Shown one piece after another: positions 27,062 to 35,722 of a stretch of 55,116 nucleotides of DNA. The notes under the pieces are model-generated. The model worked only from the letters and a program-made list of their open reading frames with translations, did not search any database and had not been told where the DNA came from. The position numbers and the translations under genes were made by a program. The stretch covers positions 1 through 55,116 of the forward strand of contig JAOARG010000066.1 in assembly GCA_025210655.1 (NCBI GenBank). Direction: 5' to 3'. Positions within the stretch are counted from its first letter, which is position 1, and each line of letters starts with the position of its first letter. Source of the DNA: Bacillota bacterium. Lineage in GTDB: Bacteria > Bacillota > Clostridia > Peptostreptococcales > Acidaminobacteraceae.

Positions 27062-27091
27062 ATGCTAATTATTAGCGATAAATATGTCTAG
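27062..27091 (+). CDS. nine-codon mini-ORF overlapping the degV start
   Basis: ATG at 27062 follows the only good ribosome site here (AAAGGAGG, 27051-27058) and encodes MLIISDKYV, stopping at TAG 27089-27091, across the degV start at 27084. DegV has no ribosome site of its own, since GGAGG is 25 bases away and a TAA lies in its frame at 27066. This looks like translational coupling through a short upstream ORF. Confidence 0.5.
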   Translation: MLIISDKYV

Positions 27092-27935
27092 GAAATTAAT
27101 TATTGATAGTGGATGTGATCTACCTCTAGATCATAATATAGAAATTGAAGAAAATCTTCCTATCTTGGTTTATGTAGATGATAAGGAATATAAAGATAAA
27201 GTTGAAATTTATCCAAAAGATATGTATAAAATGATGAGGGATGGTAGTTTAGTAAGAACTGCTCAGATACCATATGCTTATTTCAGAGAGAAGTTTGAGC
27301 AGTACGCTAAGACTGGGGATGAATACTTATACATTGTGTTTTCTTCAGGTCTGTCAGGTACTTATAACACCGCTAGACTTGTATATGAGGAGATTCTTGA
27401 AGATTACCCTGATTTTAAGATGGAAATAGTAGATTCCTTGAATGCTGTAGGAGGTTATGGTGTCCTTGTTAAGAAGGCATCAGAAATACTTAAGGATTAT
27501 GATGATATTAAGGACCTTGGAAACAGAGTAAGGGAAATGTCAAAGTATATTGAAAGTATTTTTACTGTGGATGATCTTGAATATCTATTTAGGGGTGGCA
27601 GAGTTTCTAGAACCTCAGCTCTTCTTGGTGGAGTTTTAAACATAAAACCTATACTAGAAGTAAGGGATGGTAAACTTGATCCCCTTGAAAAAATTAGGGG
27701 GAAAAAGAAAGTTTATAAGAGGATAGTCGAAATGGTGAAGGAAAGACTTGATGGTAATTCTTTATCAGATGTGTATATATCCCATGCAGATGACATAGAT
27801 AGTGCAGATAAGCTTAAGGAAAAGCTTCTTGAAGCATTTGATATTGAGGATATAGAGTATACTGAGGTTAGTTGTGCTATTGGTGCCCATTCTGGACCTG
27901 GTACATTGGCTGTATTTTTCTACAACGAAAAATAA
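27084..27935 (+). CDS. DegV-family fatty-acid-binding protein
   Basis: 283 residues. DegV family with the N-terminal nucleophile-like segment SRKLIIDSGCDLP and the internal SSGLSGTYNTARL near 90. Family members bind fatty acids and hand them to the FakA kinase. The C-terminal HSGPGTLAVFF is typical. Not in an operon with a kinase here. The short ORF at 27062-27091 overlaps the start codon and probably controls its translation. Confidence 0.92.
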   Translation: MSRKLIIDSGCDLPLDHNIEIEENLPILVYVDDKEYKDKVEIYPKDMYKMMRDGSLVRTAQIPYAYFREKFEQYAKTGDEYLYIVFSSGLSGTYNTARLVYEEILEDYPDFKMEIVDSLNAVGGYGVLVKKASEILKDYDDIKDLGNRVREMSKYIESIFTVDDLEYLFRGGRVSRTSALLGGVLNIKPILEVRDGKLDPLEKIRGKKKVYKRIVEMVKERLDGNSLSDVYISHADDIDSADKLKEKLLEAFDIEDIEYTEVSCAIGAHSGPGTLAVFFYNEK

Positions 27936-27960
27936 AAGTATAAATTACGTAAAATAAAAA

Positions 27961-27996
27961 CAGGTGTCTTTGATAATCAAAGCACCTGTTATTTTT
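27961..27996. terminator. bidirectional terminator between degV and flaG-like genes
   Basis: CAGGTG-t-CTTTGA facing TCAAAG-CACCTG, preceded by A-rich and followed by T-rich bases (TTATTTTTA). Confidence 0.85.
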
Positions 27997-28354
27997 ATGC
28001 AAAAGTATCTAAAATCCAACCGACTCTTTCCTGTTTAGCCTTACGGACTGTTTCTATAACAGAGTCAGGAGGCATATCCTTTATTTTCTTACCGTCACTC
28101 ATTGTAAATGACATCTTTTCTATTCCTGTTGTTTCGTCCCTAGAAATACCCACAGACACATCTTTTCCCCTAAGTAGGGTTTCCAATTCCTTGAATGCTT
28201 TTTCATAGGCTTCTTTTCCAATTCTTTTACGTGCAGAAGCCTTAGTCTGCTGCTCGATTTTTTGTAGTGATTCGGTTTTTGGAAGTTCCTCTATCCTTGA
28301 GGTAAGCTGTGCAGGTGGATATGATCTGCCGGACACTTGACTTAAGTTAGCCAC
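27995..28354 (-). CDS. FlaG-like flagellar protein
   Basis: 119 residues. The C-terminal half (about 55-119) follows the FlaG pattern: VSVGISRDETTGIEKMSFTM, a KDMPPDSVIETV segment and a GWILDTFA end. The first 50 residues are charged and unlike known FlaG leaders. FlaG controls filament length in flagellated bacteria. No other flagellar gene is in the window, so the role rests on weak similarity. Start GTG 28354 has GGGGTG upstream. Confidence 0.6.
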   Translation of the reverse strand: MANLSQVSGRSYPPAQLTSRIEELPKTESLQKIEQQTKASARKRIGKEAYEKAFKELETLLRGKDVSVGISRDETTGIEKMSFTMSDGKKIKDMPPDSVIETVRKAKQERVGWILDTFA

Positions 28355-28568
28355 GAAATCACACCCCTTTTGATTAATCCCTAATTCACACCTTGTTTCC
28401 TTCTACTTATATTATACACCTTTTTGCATGCAAAATAACAAAAATATTGAATTTTCTGATAAAGAATGGGTAAAGAAAGCTTTTGTTAACAAATTGTAAT
28501 AATTATGCTTGTTTATCGATTTTCTTGAATAAATAGTTATAGTTATTTTACAAAAAAAAGTTTTTCGG
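28355..28568. other. gap between flaG-like gene and putP promoter
   Basis: AT-rich. The minus strand has a TATAAT-like -10 at about 28408-28413, which could serve the flaG-like gene. No gene seen. Confidence 0.35.
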
Positions 28569-28597
28569 TTGACAAATGGGCTTAGGGTTAATAAAAT
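28569..28597 (+). promoter_or_regulatory. sigma-A-type promoter of putP
   Basis: TTGACA (28569-28574), 17 bases, TAAAAT (28592-28597). Transcription would start near 28604, just before the T-box leader. Confidence 0.8.
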
Positions 28598-28603
28598 GGA
28601 TAG

Positions 28604-28935
28604 CAAGTAAATAATGATTGTGCGTTGAAGAACAATAGTAAGTAATTATGTATGATAAGAGAGGAAGTCATTTGCTGAAAGATTTCTAATACCTATGTTT
28701 ACTGAACCAGGTTCTGAGTATCTAAGGGGAAATAAAGTATCCTTGGACGGGTGATTCCGTTATGAATTATGAAAGTGGAACTATTTATAGTTAACAAAGG
28801 TGGTAACGCGGATATTACTTCGTCCTTTCTCAGGGACGGAGTTTTTTTATTTTTGTTATGTGATATATGTAGTTTAATTAAGGTGGTAACGCGGTTTTTC
28901 CCGTCCTTTTTATAAGGGCGGGATTTGTTTTTTTG
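28604..28935 (+). ncRNA. T-box leader with two antiterminator/terminator modules
   Basis: The T-box sequence AAGGTGGTAACGCGG is at 28797-28811, followed by a terminator CTTCGTCC/GGACGGAG (28819-28841) and a T-run. A second T-box core, AAGGTGGTAACGCGG (28880-28894), and a second terminator CCCGTCC/GGGCGGG with T-run (28901-28935) follow with no second stem I. Upstream stem-I-like sequence (GAGAGGAAG, GCTGAAAG) is at about 28640-28720. A CCA triplet after GAA at 28707-28709 would fit proline, but the specifier needs folding. It would sense uncharged tRNA and raise putP expression. Confidence 0.88.
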
Positions 28936-28961
28936 TAAAAAAGAAAAGGGAGGACAAGATA

Positions 28962-30443
28962 ATGATTAGTCAAAATATTGGTATTACAATAATTTTTATG
29001 ATTTACTTGAGTTTTATGTTACTTATTGGATTGATGTACTATAAGAAAACTGAGAGTTTGAATGAGTATGTACTTGGGGGAAGAAACCTGAATGGATGGG
29101 TTACTGCACTAAGTTCACAGGCATCTGATATGAGTGGATGGCTACTAATGGGTTTACCGGGTTATGCTTATCTTTCTGGTCTTGAGTCGATTTGGATTGC
29201 AATTGGACTTGGACTTGGAACTTATTTAAACTGGCAGTTTATTGCTATGAGACTTAGAAACTACACAGAAATTGCTGATGATTCTATCACAATTTCTTCA
29301 TTCCTTAAGAATAGATTTGAGGATCCGTCAAATATTCTTAAGATAATATCTGCAATACTAATATTAGTGTTCTTTACTATATATACTGCATCTGGACTTG
29401 TTGCGGGTGGAAAATTATTCTCCACTGTATTTGGAATTCCTTATATTTGGGCTCTTATTATTGGTGCCCTAGTAGTAGTAATATATACTTTCCTTGGTGG
29501 TTTTATGGCAGTATGCTGGACAGACTTTTTCCAAGGTACACTTATGATTATTGCATTGATTATTGTACCGGCAGCATGTATTAAGGGGCTTGGTGGTTCT
29601 GGTGAAACACTTAATATATTAAAAGACATCAATATGAATTTATTAAACCCTATGACAGATTCAAGTGGAGCTACTATAAGTGCTATTTCAATTATTTCAC
29701 TTCTTGCATGGGGACTTGGATACTTTGGTCAGCCACATATTCTTGTAAGATTTATGGCAATTAGTGAATACAAGGAACTTAAAAAGGCTAAAAGAATTGC
29801 TGTTGTTTGGGTAGCTATATCACTTGCAGCAGCTGTAATTATAGGTTTAGTTGGAAGAGCATATCTTCTTGATGGATTAATGGATGGAAAGTCTGAGACA
29901 GTGTTTATGATAATGGTTACTAAGACATTCCCAACTATCATTGGTGGTTTCATGCTTGCGGCAATACTTGCAGCCATCATGTCAACAGCTGATTCCCAAC
30001 TGCTAGTTACTTCATCGGCTCTTACAGAGGATATATATACACTTTTTAGAAAAGAAGCTAAGGATAAGGAACTTGTTACAGTGAGTAGAATAGCTGTGAT
30101 GCTTGTAGCAGTAATCGCTGTAGTTCTTGCCCTTAATCCTGAAAGTTCAGTACTTGATCTAGTATCTTACGCATGGGCTGGATTTGGAGCTGGATTTGGA
30201 CCATCGATTATAATGTCTTTATTCTGGAGAAGAATGACAAGAAACGGAGCACTTGCAGGACTTATTTCTGGTGGTGCAATGGTAATTATTTGGAAGCAAT
30301 TATCTGGTGGAATATTTGATTTATATGAGATAGTACCTGGTATGATTATTTCATTTATATTCATTATTATCGTTTCATTAATGGATAAGGAACCAAGTGA
30401 TTCAGTTGTTGCTAAATTCGATAAGGTTAATAGTTTAAAATAA
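28962..30443 (+). CDS. putP: sodium/proline symporter
   Basis: 493 residues, sodium:solute symporter family, about 13 helices. The motif YVLGGRNLNGWVTALSSQASDMSGW near 36-60 is characteristic of PutP. Brings in proline with sodium, matching an amino-acid-fermenting life. Controlled by the T-box upstream, RBS GGAGG. Confidence 0.93.
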   Translation: MISQNIGITIIFMIYLSFMLLIGLMYYKKTESLNEYVLGGRNLNGWVTALSSQASDMSGWLLMGLPGYAYLSGLESIWIAIGLGLGTYLNWQFIAMRLRNYTEIADDSITISSFLKNRFEDPSNILKIISAILILVFFTIYTASGLVAGGKLFSTVFGIPYIWALIIGALVVVIYTFLGGFMAVCWTDFFQGTLMIIALIIVPAACIKGLGGSGETLNILKDINMNLLNPMTDSSGATISAISIISLLAWGLGYFGQPHILVRFMAISEYKELKKAKRIAVVWVAISLAAAVIIGLVGRAYLLDGLMDGKSETVFMIMVTKTFPTIIGGFMLAAILAAIMSTADSQLLVTSSALTEDIYTLFRKEAKDKELVTVSRIAVMLVAVIAVVLALNPESSVLDLVSYAWAGFGAGFGPSIIMSLFWRRMTRNGALAGLISGGAMVIIWKQLSGGIFDLYEIVPGMIISFIFIIIVSLMDKEPSDSVVAKFDKVNSLK

Positions 30444-30484
30444 TTTTATTTACGATATAATATCTATATACGAGGAGTGATAAT

Positions 30485-31684
30485 ATGAATTGTAAGGTTC
30501 CTATAGTAGGTAATGTATATTGGATTGGAGCAAATGACAGAGAAACAGCTCTTTTTGAAAACTACTGGCCCTTAGATAAGGGAGTTAGCTATAACTCATA
30601 CTTGATCAATGATGAAAAAGTAGCACTTGTAGACACTGTGAAGTTTAATAAGACTTCTCAATACATGGAGAAAATCAGGGATGTAATTGGTGATAAGAAG
30701 ATTGATTATATAATAATTAATCATATGGAGCCAGATCATTCAGGATCTTTAAAGGAGTTAATTCATCAGTATCCAGATATTAAGATTGTTGGAAACAAGA
30801 AAACTTTTCAATTTGTTAAAGGTTTTTATGACATAGTTGATAATTACTATGAAATAAATGATGGAGATGTTCTTGATTTGGGACACCATAAAATCAAGTT
30901 TTATACCACTCCTATGGTTCACTGGCCAGAAACAATGATGTCATATGATATGACTGAGAAAGTACTTTTCTCTGGTGATGCCTTTGGTGGATTTGGAGCT
31001 TTAGATGGTGGAATATTTGATGATGAAGTAAATATTGATTTTTACGAAAGTGAAATCAGAAGATATTACACTAATATAGTAGGAAAGTATTCTCCTATGG
31101 TACAAAAGGCACTTAAAAAGTTAAGTGGTGTTGAAATAGGCTATGTTTGTGCAACCCATGGTCCTATTTGGAGAGAAAACCCTGAAAATATAATCAAAAC
31201 ATATGATGATCTTTCTTCATATAAGTCTGAAGAAGGTGTTGTAATCGTATATGGAACAATGTACGGTAACACAGCTAAAATGGCAGACTACCTTTCAAGA
31301 ATTATTTCTGAGGCAGGTATAAAAGAAGTTAAGGTATATGACGCTTCTAAAACTCATGTTTCATATATAATAAGTGATATATGGAAGTACAAGGGCTTAG
31401 TTCTTGGTTCTTGTGCATATAACACAGGAGTATTCCCTTCAATGGATAGCGTACTTAAGAAACTCGAAGTAATCAATCTTAAGGACAGATATCTAGGAAT
31501 CTTCGGTTGCTGCTCTTGGAGTGGTGGTGGAGTAAAAGGTATAAATGCCTTTGCTGAAAAAACTAACTGGGAACTGGTTGAGGAACCTGTTGAAGCAGTT
31601 TGTACTCCAAAGACGGAAGAGTTTGAGAAGTTAGATAAGATTGGTAGGGAGATTGCTAGAAAGGTTAAGGAAAGTTTTAAGTAG
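30485..31684 (+). CDS. fprA: flavodiiron protein (FprA-type oxygen/NO reductase)
   Basis: 399 residues. Metallo-beta-lactamase-like diiron domain (1-250) with HMEPDHSG near 80-87 and other ligands in HWPETMMSYD and ATHGPIW. Flavodoxin domain (255-399) starting VVIVYGTMYGNTAKMADYL. Reduces O2 to water or NO to N2O to protect anaerobes. RBS GAGG. Not in an operon with rubredoxin. It ends in a terminator that is also the first hairpin of R1 copy c. Confidence 0.93.
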   Translation: MNCKVPIVGNVYWIGANDRETALFENYWPLDKGVSYNSYLINDEKVALVDTVKFNKTSQYMEKIRDVIGDKKIDYIIINHMEPDHSGSLKELIHQYPDIKIVGNKKTFQFVKGFYDIVDNYYEINDGDVLDLGHHKIKFYTTPMVHWPETMMSYDMTEKVLFSGDAFGGFGALDGGIFDDEVNIDFYESEIRRYYTNIVGKYSPMVQKALKKLSGVEIGYVCATHGPIWRENPENIIKTYDDLSSYKSEEGVVIVYGTMYGNTAKMADYLSRIISEAGIKEVKVYDASKTHVSYIISDIWKYKGLVLGSCAYNTGVFPSMDSVLKKLEVINLKDRYLGIFGCCSWSGGGVKGINAFAEKTNWELVEEPVEAVCTPKTEEFEKLDKIGREIARKVKESFK

Positions 31685-31694
31685 ATTTTAATTT

Positions 31695-32046
31695 CCACCT
31701 GGTTTTCTGGGTGGTTTTTTTCTGCTTTTGGCAGAAAAGGTGGTTGGCTGTTGGGTTTAGGGGAAGAGGGGAATCGCACCTAGCTTTGCTTGTGCTGGGG
31801 GAATCAATCTTGTAAGCAAGATTTGGGGGAATGGAAAGAACTTAAGTTCTAAAAGTGTTATTAAAGATTTTTCTTTTCCCCTAAGTTTTGCATGCAAAAC
31901 TGATTTCCCTAACACAGGCGAAGCTCTGTGTGATTCCCCTTTTCCCCTAGATTCCCAACCACCGCTTGCTCATGCAAGCAAACCACCACAAGCCCGACGG
32001 GCGAGTAAACCACCTTTTCCGCCAAAGAGCGGAAAAAAAACACCCA
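31695..32046. repeat. R1 hairpin-ladder element, full copy c
   Basis: Linkers of the left arm pair with the right arm: GGTGGTTGG (31739-31747) with CCAACCACC (31955-31963), GGGGAAGAGGGGAATC (31760-31775) with GATTCCCCTTTTCCCC (31932-31947, one wobble), TGGGGGAATCA (31796-31806) with TGATTTCCCTA (31901-31911), and TTGGGGGAA (31823) with the TTCTTTTCCCC region (31870-31880). Between them lie local hairpins GCAC/GTGC, ATCTTG/CAAGAT, AGTTTTGC/GCAAAACT and ACACAG/CTGTGT. This makes a stack of four-way junctions. The first hairpin, CCACC/GGTGG with a T-run, ends fprA. Confidence 0.85.
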
Positions 32047-32101
32047 AAATCAAAATATACATAAAAAACACAAAATTATTAATAAATATACATAAAACCT
32101 A

Positions 32102-32130
32102 TTGACAATAGTATAAATATACATTATGAT
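32102..32130 (+). promoter_or_regulatory. promoter of amino-acid ABC operon 1
   Basis: TTGACA (32102-32107), 17 bases, TATGAT (32125-32130). Start near 32137, just before the T-box leader. Confidence 0.8.
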
Positions 32131-32136
32131 GTATAT

Positions 32137-32382
32137 ATCTTAATAATAAACGATGATGAAAAGAGGATTTGAACTAAGAATCTTAAGCGAGTCGAAGTTG
32201 GTGGGAGTTCGGCAGATGATGGTTTAGATTTAGAGCTTTTCTAGTTTCCAATTGAATTCTTCGGATTATAAAATTGGACGGTGGCCAAACGTTAATTGGT
32301 TCAAAGAGAATCGTAATGATTAATCTGGGTGGTACCGCGGAAAACTTTCGTCCCAATTGTAGGGAATGAAGGTTTATTTTTT
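32137..32382 (+). ncRNA. T-box leader of amino-acid ABC operon 1
   Basis: T-box core GGGTGGTACCGCGG at 32327-32340 and a terminator stem around TCGTCCC/GGGAATGA (32347-32372) with a long T-run. Stem I features (GAAAAG...CTTTTC, apical GTCGAAGTTGGTGGGAG) are at about 32157-32231. An internal loop on the 3' side near 32217-32222 could hold the specifier (GAT, ATG, TGG and GGT are possible), but I cannot fix the frame. It would tie import to tRNA charging. Confidence 0.88.
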
Positions 32383-32431
32383 TTTATACAAGGTAATAAT
32401 ATAAGGTAGAAATTATAAGGGGGAAATTTTA

Positions 32432-33280
32432 ATGAGTAAGTATTTAAAAATGTTTATGGTAATGACTTTAGGTTTAATGTTATCTTTTGCACTAGTTGGT
32501 TGTGGATCTTCTGAAACTGCAGATGCTCCGAAAGGGGATGCTCCAGCGGTTGAAGAAAATATGACTAAGCTTGAAGAAATCAAGGCTAAGGGTCAGCTTG
32601 TACTTGGTACTTCTGCTGATTACCCACCATACGAGTTCCATAAGTTAATTGATGGAGAAGATAAAATTGTAGGTTTTGATATTGATATTGCTAAGAAGGT
32701 TGCTGAAGGACTTGGTGTTGAGTTAGTTATTAAGGATATGAAATTTGATGGTCTTTTAGGAGCACTTAAGGCAAATAAGATAGATATGGTTGCAGCTGGT
32801 ATGACTCCAACTGATGAGAGAAAAGAAAGTGTTGATTTCACACAGGTTTACTACGATGCACATTCAACTATTATTATCAGAGATGAAGATAAGGATAAGT
32901 ACAAGGATGTAGCTGATTTTGATGGTGTTAAGGTTGGATACCAAAAAGGTAGTATTCAGGAAGAAATTTTTAATAGTCAATTTACTAATTCAGAAGCGAT
33001 TGGTTTAAATAAGCTTACAGACCTTATTATGAGTCTTAAGTCGGGTAAAATTGAAGGTGTAATTATTGCTGAAACTGTTGCAAATTCATATGTTAAAGTA
33101 AATACTGATTTACAGTTTACTGGTGTTGATTTTGGTTCAGAAGGTGGAGTTGCAATTGCATTTGAAAAAGGAAATGAAGATTTAGTTAAGGCGGTAGATG
33201 AGATTCTTACTGTTCTTATTGAAGATGGAAGTATAGACAATTTTGTTGTAGAAGCTATGAAATTAGCTGAAGAAGAGTAA
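32432..33280 (+). CDS. polar amino-acid ABC transporter binding lipoprotein 1
   Basis: 282 residues of the family-3 solute-binding type. Signal peptide and lipobox ALVGC near residues 21-25, then the binding fold with GTSADYPPYEFH near 60 and GFDIDIAKKVAEGLG near 83. First gene of a three-gene importer (binding protein, permease, ATPase). The amino acid is not readable from the protein; the T-box should define it. Confidence 0.9.
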   Translation: MSKYLKMFMVMTLGLMLSFALVGCGSSETADAPKGDAPAVEENMTKLEEIKAKGQLVLGTSADYPPYEFHKLIDGEDKIVGFDIDIAKKVAEGLGVELVIKDMKFDGLLGALKANKIDMVAAGMTPTDERKESVDFTQVYYDAHSTIIIRDEDKDKYKDVADFDGVKVGYQKGSIQEEIFNSQFTNSEAIGLNKLTDLIMSLKSGKIEGVIIAETVANSYVKVNTDLQFTGVDFGSEGGVAIAFEKGNEDLVKAVDEILTVLIEDGSIDNFVVEAMKLAEEE

Positions 33281-33294
33281 AAGGGGACATTAAT

Positions 33295-33933
33295 TTGGAT
33301 TTAAGTTATTTATTGAAGTATTATAAATTTTTTATAGAGGGTACAGCCAATACGTTAATGCTTTCATTAATAAGTATTCTTATTGGTCTTATAATAGGTA
33401 TATTCCTATCCCTTATGAAATTATCCAGTAAGAAAGTGTTAAAGGGAATTGCCACTGCATATATTGAATTTATCAGGGGAACTCCACTTCTTGTACAATT
33501 ATATATGGTTTATTTCGGAATTAAAGATATTCCAATGTTCCTTGCAGGTATCATAGCTATCTCGCTTAATAGTTCGGCATATATTGCTGAGATAATAAGA
33601 GCTGGTATTGAGTCAATTGATAAGGGACAAATGGAAGCTGCAAGATCACTGGGGCTGGATTACAATACTTCAATGAAGGAGATAATAATCCCCCAGGCAT
33701 TTAAAAACATCTTGCCAGCCCTTGGTAATGAGTTTATTGTTCTTATCAAGGAATCGGCAATAGCATCTGTAATAGGTGTTCAGGACATAATGTTTAAGGT
33801 TGATACAATCAGAGGTATAACATATAGACCTTTTAGTCCGTTACTTGTAGCATGTCTGATATACTTTACTTTGACATTTACATTGTCGAAGCTTATGGGC
33901 AGACTTGAAAGGAGAATGAAGGTAAGTGATTAA
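33295..33933 (+). CDS. polar amino-acid ABC transporter permease 1
   Basis: 212 residues of the HisM/GlnP family with about five helices. [18 protein letters not shown] near 56-73 and the EAA loop [22 protein letters not shown] are diagnostic. Start is TTG at 33295 behind GGGGACA. Overlaps the ATPase start by eight bases. Confidence 0.92.
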   Translation: MDLSYLLKYYKFFIEGTANTLMLSLISILIGLIIGIFLSLMKLSSKKVLKGIATAYIEFIRGTPLLVQLYMVYFGIKDIPMFLAGIIAISLNSSAYIAEIIRAGIESIDKGQMEAARSLGLDYNTSMKEIIIPQAFKNILPALGNEFIVLIKESAIASVIGVQDIMFKVDTIRGITYRPFSPLLVACLIYFTLTFTLSKLMGRLERRMKVSD

Positions 33934-34648
33934 GATAGAAAATTTATATAAGAACTTTGGTGATCTTAAAGTACTAAAGGATATTAGTGATGAGATCAAC
34001 CAGGGTGAAGTTGTAGTAATAATCGGACCAAGTGGATCTGGTAAAAGTACACTTCTAAGATGTCTTAACCTTCTTGAGACTCCTACAGCAGGACATATTA
34101 TATTTGAAGGGACAGACATTACAGATCCTAATGTAGATATTAATGTTCATAGACAGAAGATGGGGATGGTATTCCAGCACTTTAATCTTTTCCCACACAA
34201 GTCTGTACTTGAAAATATAACTTTGGCTCCTATGAAATTAAAGGGAATGTCAAAGGAAGAGGCTGATAAATCGGCAGATGATCTACTAAAAAAGGTTGGT
34301 CTGTTTGATAAGAAAGATGCTTATCCAAAGCAGCTTTCAGGTGGACAAAAGCAGAGGATTGCAATTGCAAGAGCACTGGCTATGACCCCTGATGTAATGC
34401 TATTTGATGAGCCTACATCTGCCCTAGATCCAGAAATGGTAGGGGATGTATTAAAAATTATGAGAGATCTTGCTTCAGAGGGTATGACAATGGTAATTGT
34501 TACCCATGAGATGAACTTCGCAAAGGAAGTAGCAGACAGGGTAATATTCATGGACGATGGAAAAATCGTAGAAGAGGGAGATCCAATATCAATATTTGAT
34601 AATCCTCAAAATGAAAGAACAATAAGTTTCCTAAGCAAGGTTTTATAA
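33926..34648 (+). CDS. polar amino-acid ABC transporter ATPase 1
   Basis: 240 residues, GlnQ-type. Walker [10 protein letters not shown] near residues 33-41, signature LSGGQKQR and Walker [13 protein letters not shown]. Start is GTG 33926, overlapping the permease. Completes the T-box-controlled importer. Confidence 0.94.
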   Translation: MIKIENLYKNFGDLKVLKDISDEINQGEVVVIIGPSGSGKSTLLRCLNLLETPTAGHIIFEGTDITDPNVDINVHRQKMGMVFQHFNLFPHKSVLENITLAPMKLKGMSKEEADKSADDLLKKVGLFDKKDAYPKQLSGGQKQRIAIARALAMTPDVMLFDEPTSALDPEMVGDVLKIMRDLASEGMTMVIVTHEMNFAKEVADRVIFMDDGKIVEEGDPISIFDNPQNERTISFLSKVL

Positions 34649-34721
34649 ATTAAGTTAATAAAGCAGTTTGTGCATAAGTAGATTAAAATTTCCTTTTGTA
34701 CAGGCTGTTTTTTTAATTGTT

Positions 34722-34752
34722 GAAAAAAAAGAGAAGTCAAATTGACTTCTCC
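34722..34752 (-). terminator. terminator of iclR
   Basis: GAGAAGTCAA / TTGACTTCTC. On the minus strand it is followed by eight T bases (A-run at 34723-34730). Confidence 0.85.
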
Positions 34753-34756
34753 ATTA

Positions 34757-35536
34757 TTAATAGGATGCATTACTCATCAAATCAGATATTTCCATTGCTT
34801 TCTTTGTAATTATTTTTCCGATTTGATTTAACTTTTCTTGCTTAAGTCTACCAGTAGGTCCGATTACTGTAAGGGCAGCTATTGCTTCTCCATTATCGTC
34901 GAATATTGGTGATGCTACTCCGCTTATTTCGTATTCGTACTCATCAATTTCTAGGGCGTAGCCCCTTAATCTTGTTGTTTTAAGTTCATCAATGAGATGT
35001 TCCTTATCGTATATAGTGTTTTCTGTATCTCTTAATAGGTTAGTTTTGTATATATACTCGTTGATTTCATTTTCTGGTTGAAAAGCAAGGAGTGACTTTC
35101 CAGAAGCTGTCGAGTGAAGAGGAACACTTCGTCCAATCACAAGGAAAGCTTTTAGAATTTTATTTGGCTCTATACCGTATACACAAACAGAGCTGTTTCC
35201 ACTTTTAATGAATATACTTGTTGTTTCTCCAGTAATATCAACCACTTCTTGGATAAGATCTTTAGCTATGATGAAATGCTTTTCATAGTTGTTGAACTTA
35301 AGGGAAGCATTGAAAAGTTCTCGGCCGATATTGTATTTCTTTGTTCTGGAGTTCTGGCTTATAAAGCCTTCGAATATCATAGTCTTAAGAAGATGGTGAA
35401 TGGTTGAAGGACTGTATCCAAGGTTTTCTTGAAGCTCTTTAATACTGACCTCCTTATCCGCCTTTAAGATGTACTTAATTATCTTTAAACTTTTTTGTAC
35501 TGATTTAATCATACCGTCAGAACTATTTGAAGCCAT
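34757..35536 (-). CDS. IclR-family transcriptional regulator
   Basis: 259 residues. Winged HTH (about 10-75, KELQENLGYSPSTIHHLLK) and the IclR effector domain (about 85-250, with PLHSTASGKSLLAF). Divergent from bioD and convergent with the amino-acid importer. Which one it controls, if either, is unclear. GGAGG precedes the ATG. Confidence 0.93.
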   Translation of the reverse strand: MASNSSDGMIKSVQKSLKIIKYILKADKEVSIKELQENLGYSPSTIHHLLKTMIFEGFISQNSRTKKYNIGRELFNASLKFNNYEKHFIIAKDLIQEVVDITGETTSIFIKSGNSSVCVYGIEPNKILKAFLVIGRSVPLHSTASGKSLLAFQPENEINEYIYKTNLLRDTENTIYDKEHLIDELKTTRLRGYALEIDEYEYEISGVASPIFDDNGEAIAALTVIGPTGRLKQEKLNQIGKIITKKAMEISDLMSNASY

Positions 35537-35624
35537 ATCGTAACCTCCACCATTTTTTTAGTAAAATATACATACATTATAACATAGAGAAAAACAAAAT
35601 TCATAATATTAAAAAAAACAATCC

Positions 35625-35653
35625 TGTTAACCAATGTTCTCGCGAGGTTGACA
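35625..35653 (+). promoter_or_regulatory. BirA-type operator over the bioD promoter
   Basis: Half-sites TGTTAACC (35625-35632) and GGTTGACA (35646-35653), 13 bases apart, resemble the known GTTAACC/GGTTAAC biotin-repressor operator. The right half contains the -35 TTGACA (35648-35653); TATACT follows 16 bases later (35670-35675). A BirA-biotinyl-AMP repressor would block RNA polymerase there. BirA itself is not in the window. Confidence 0.72.
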
Positions 35654-35722
35654 AACCATCTGTATAATTTATACTTATTATAGAAGTAAAAATTACTAAG
35701 TATAGTTTGGAGATGAATATAA

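Noticed and set aside
28412..28606. 64-residue minus-strand open frame over the putP promoter
   Set aside because: It covers a good promoter, has no ribosome site and no recognisable protein features.
31740..32046. CRISPR array or tRNA cluster in the R1 element
   Set aside because: There are no equal direct repeats with spacers, no cas genes, and the hairpins do not form cloverleaves with a CCA stem.
32217..32222. Assigning Trp (TGG) as the specifier of the second T-box
   Set aside because: The internal loop reads GATGGT and allows at least four codons; without folding and comparison the frame is not fixed.
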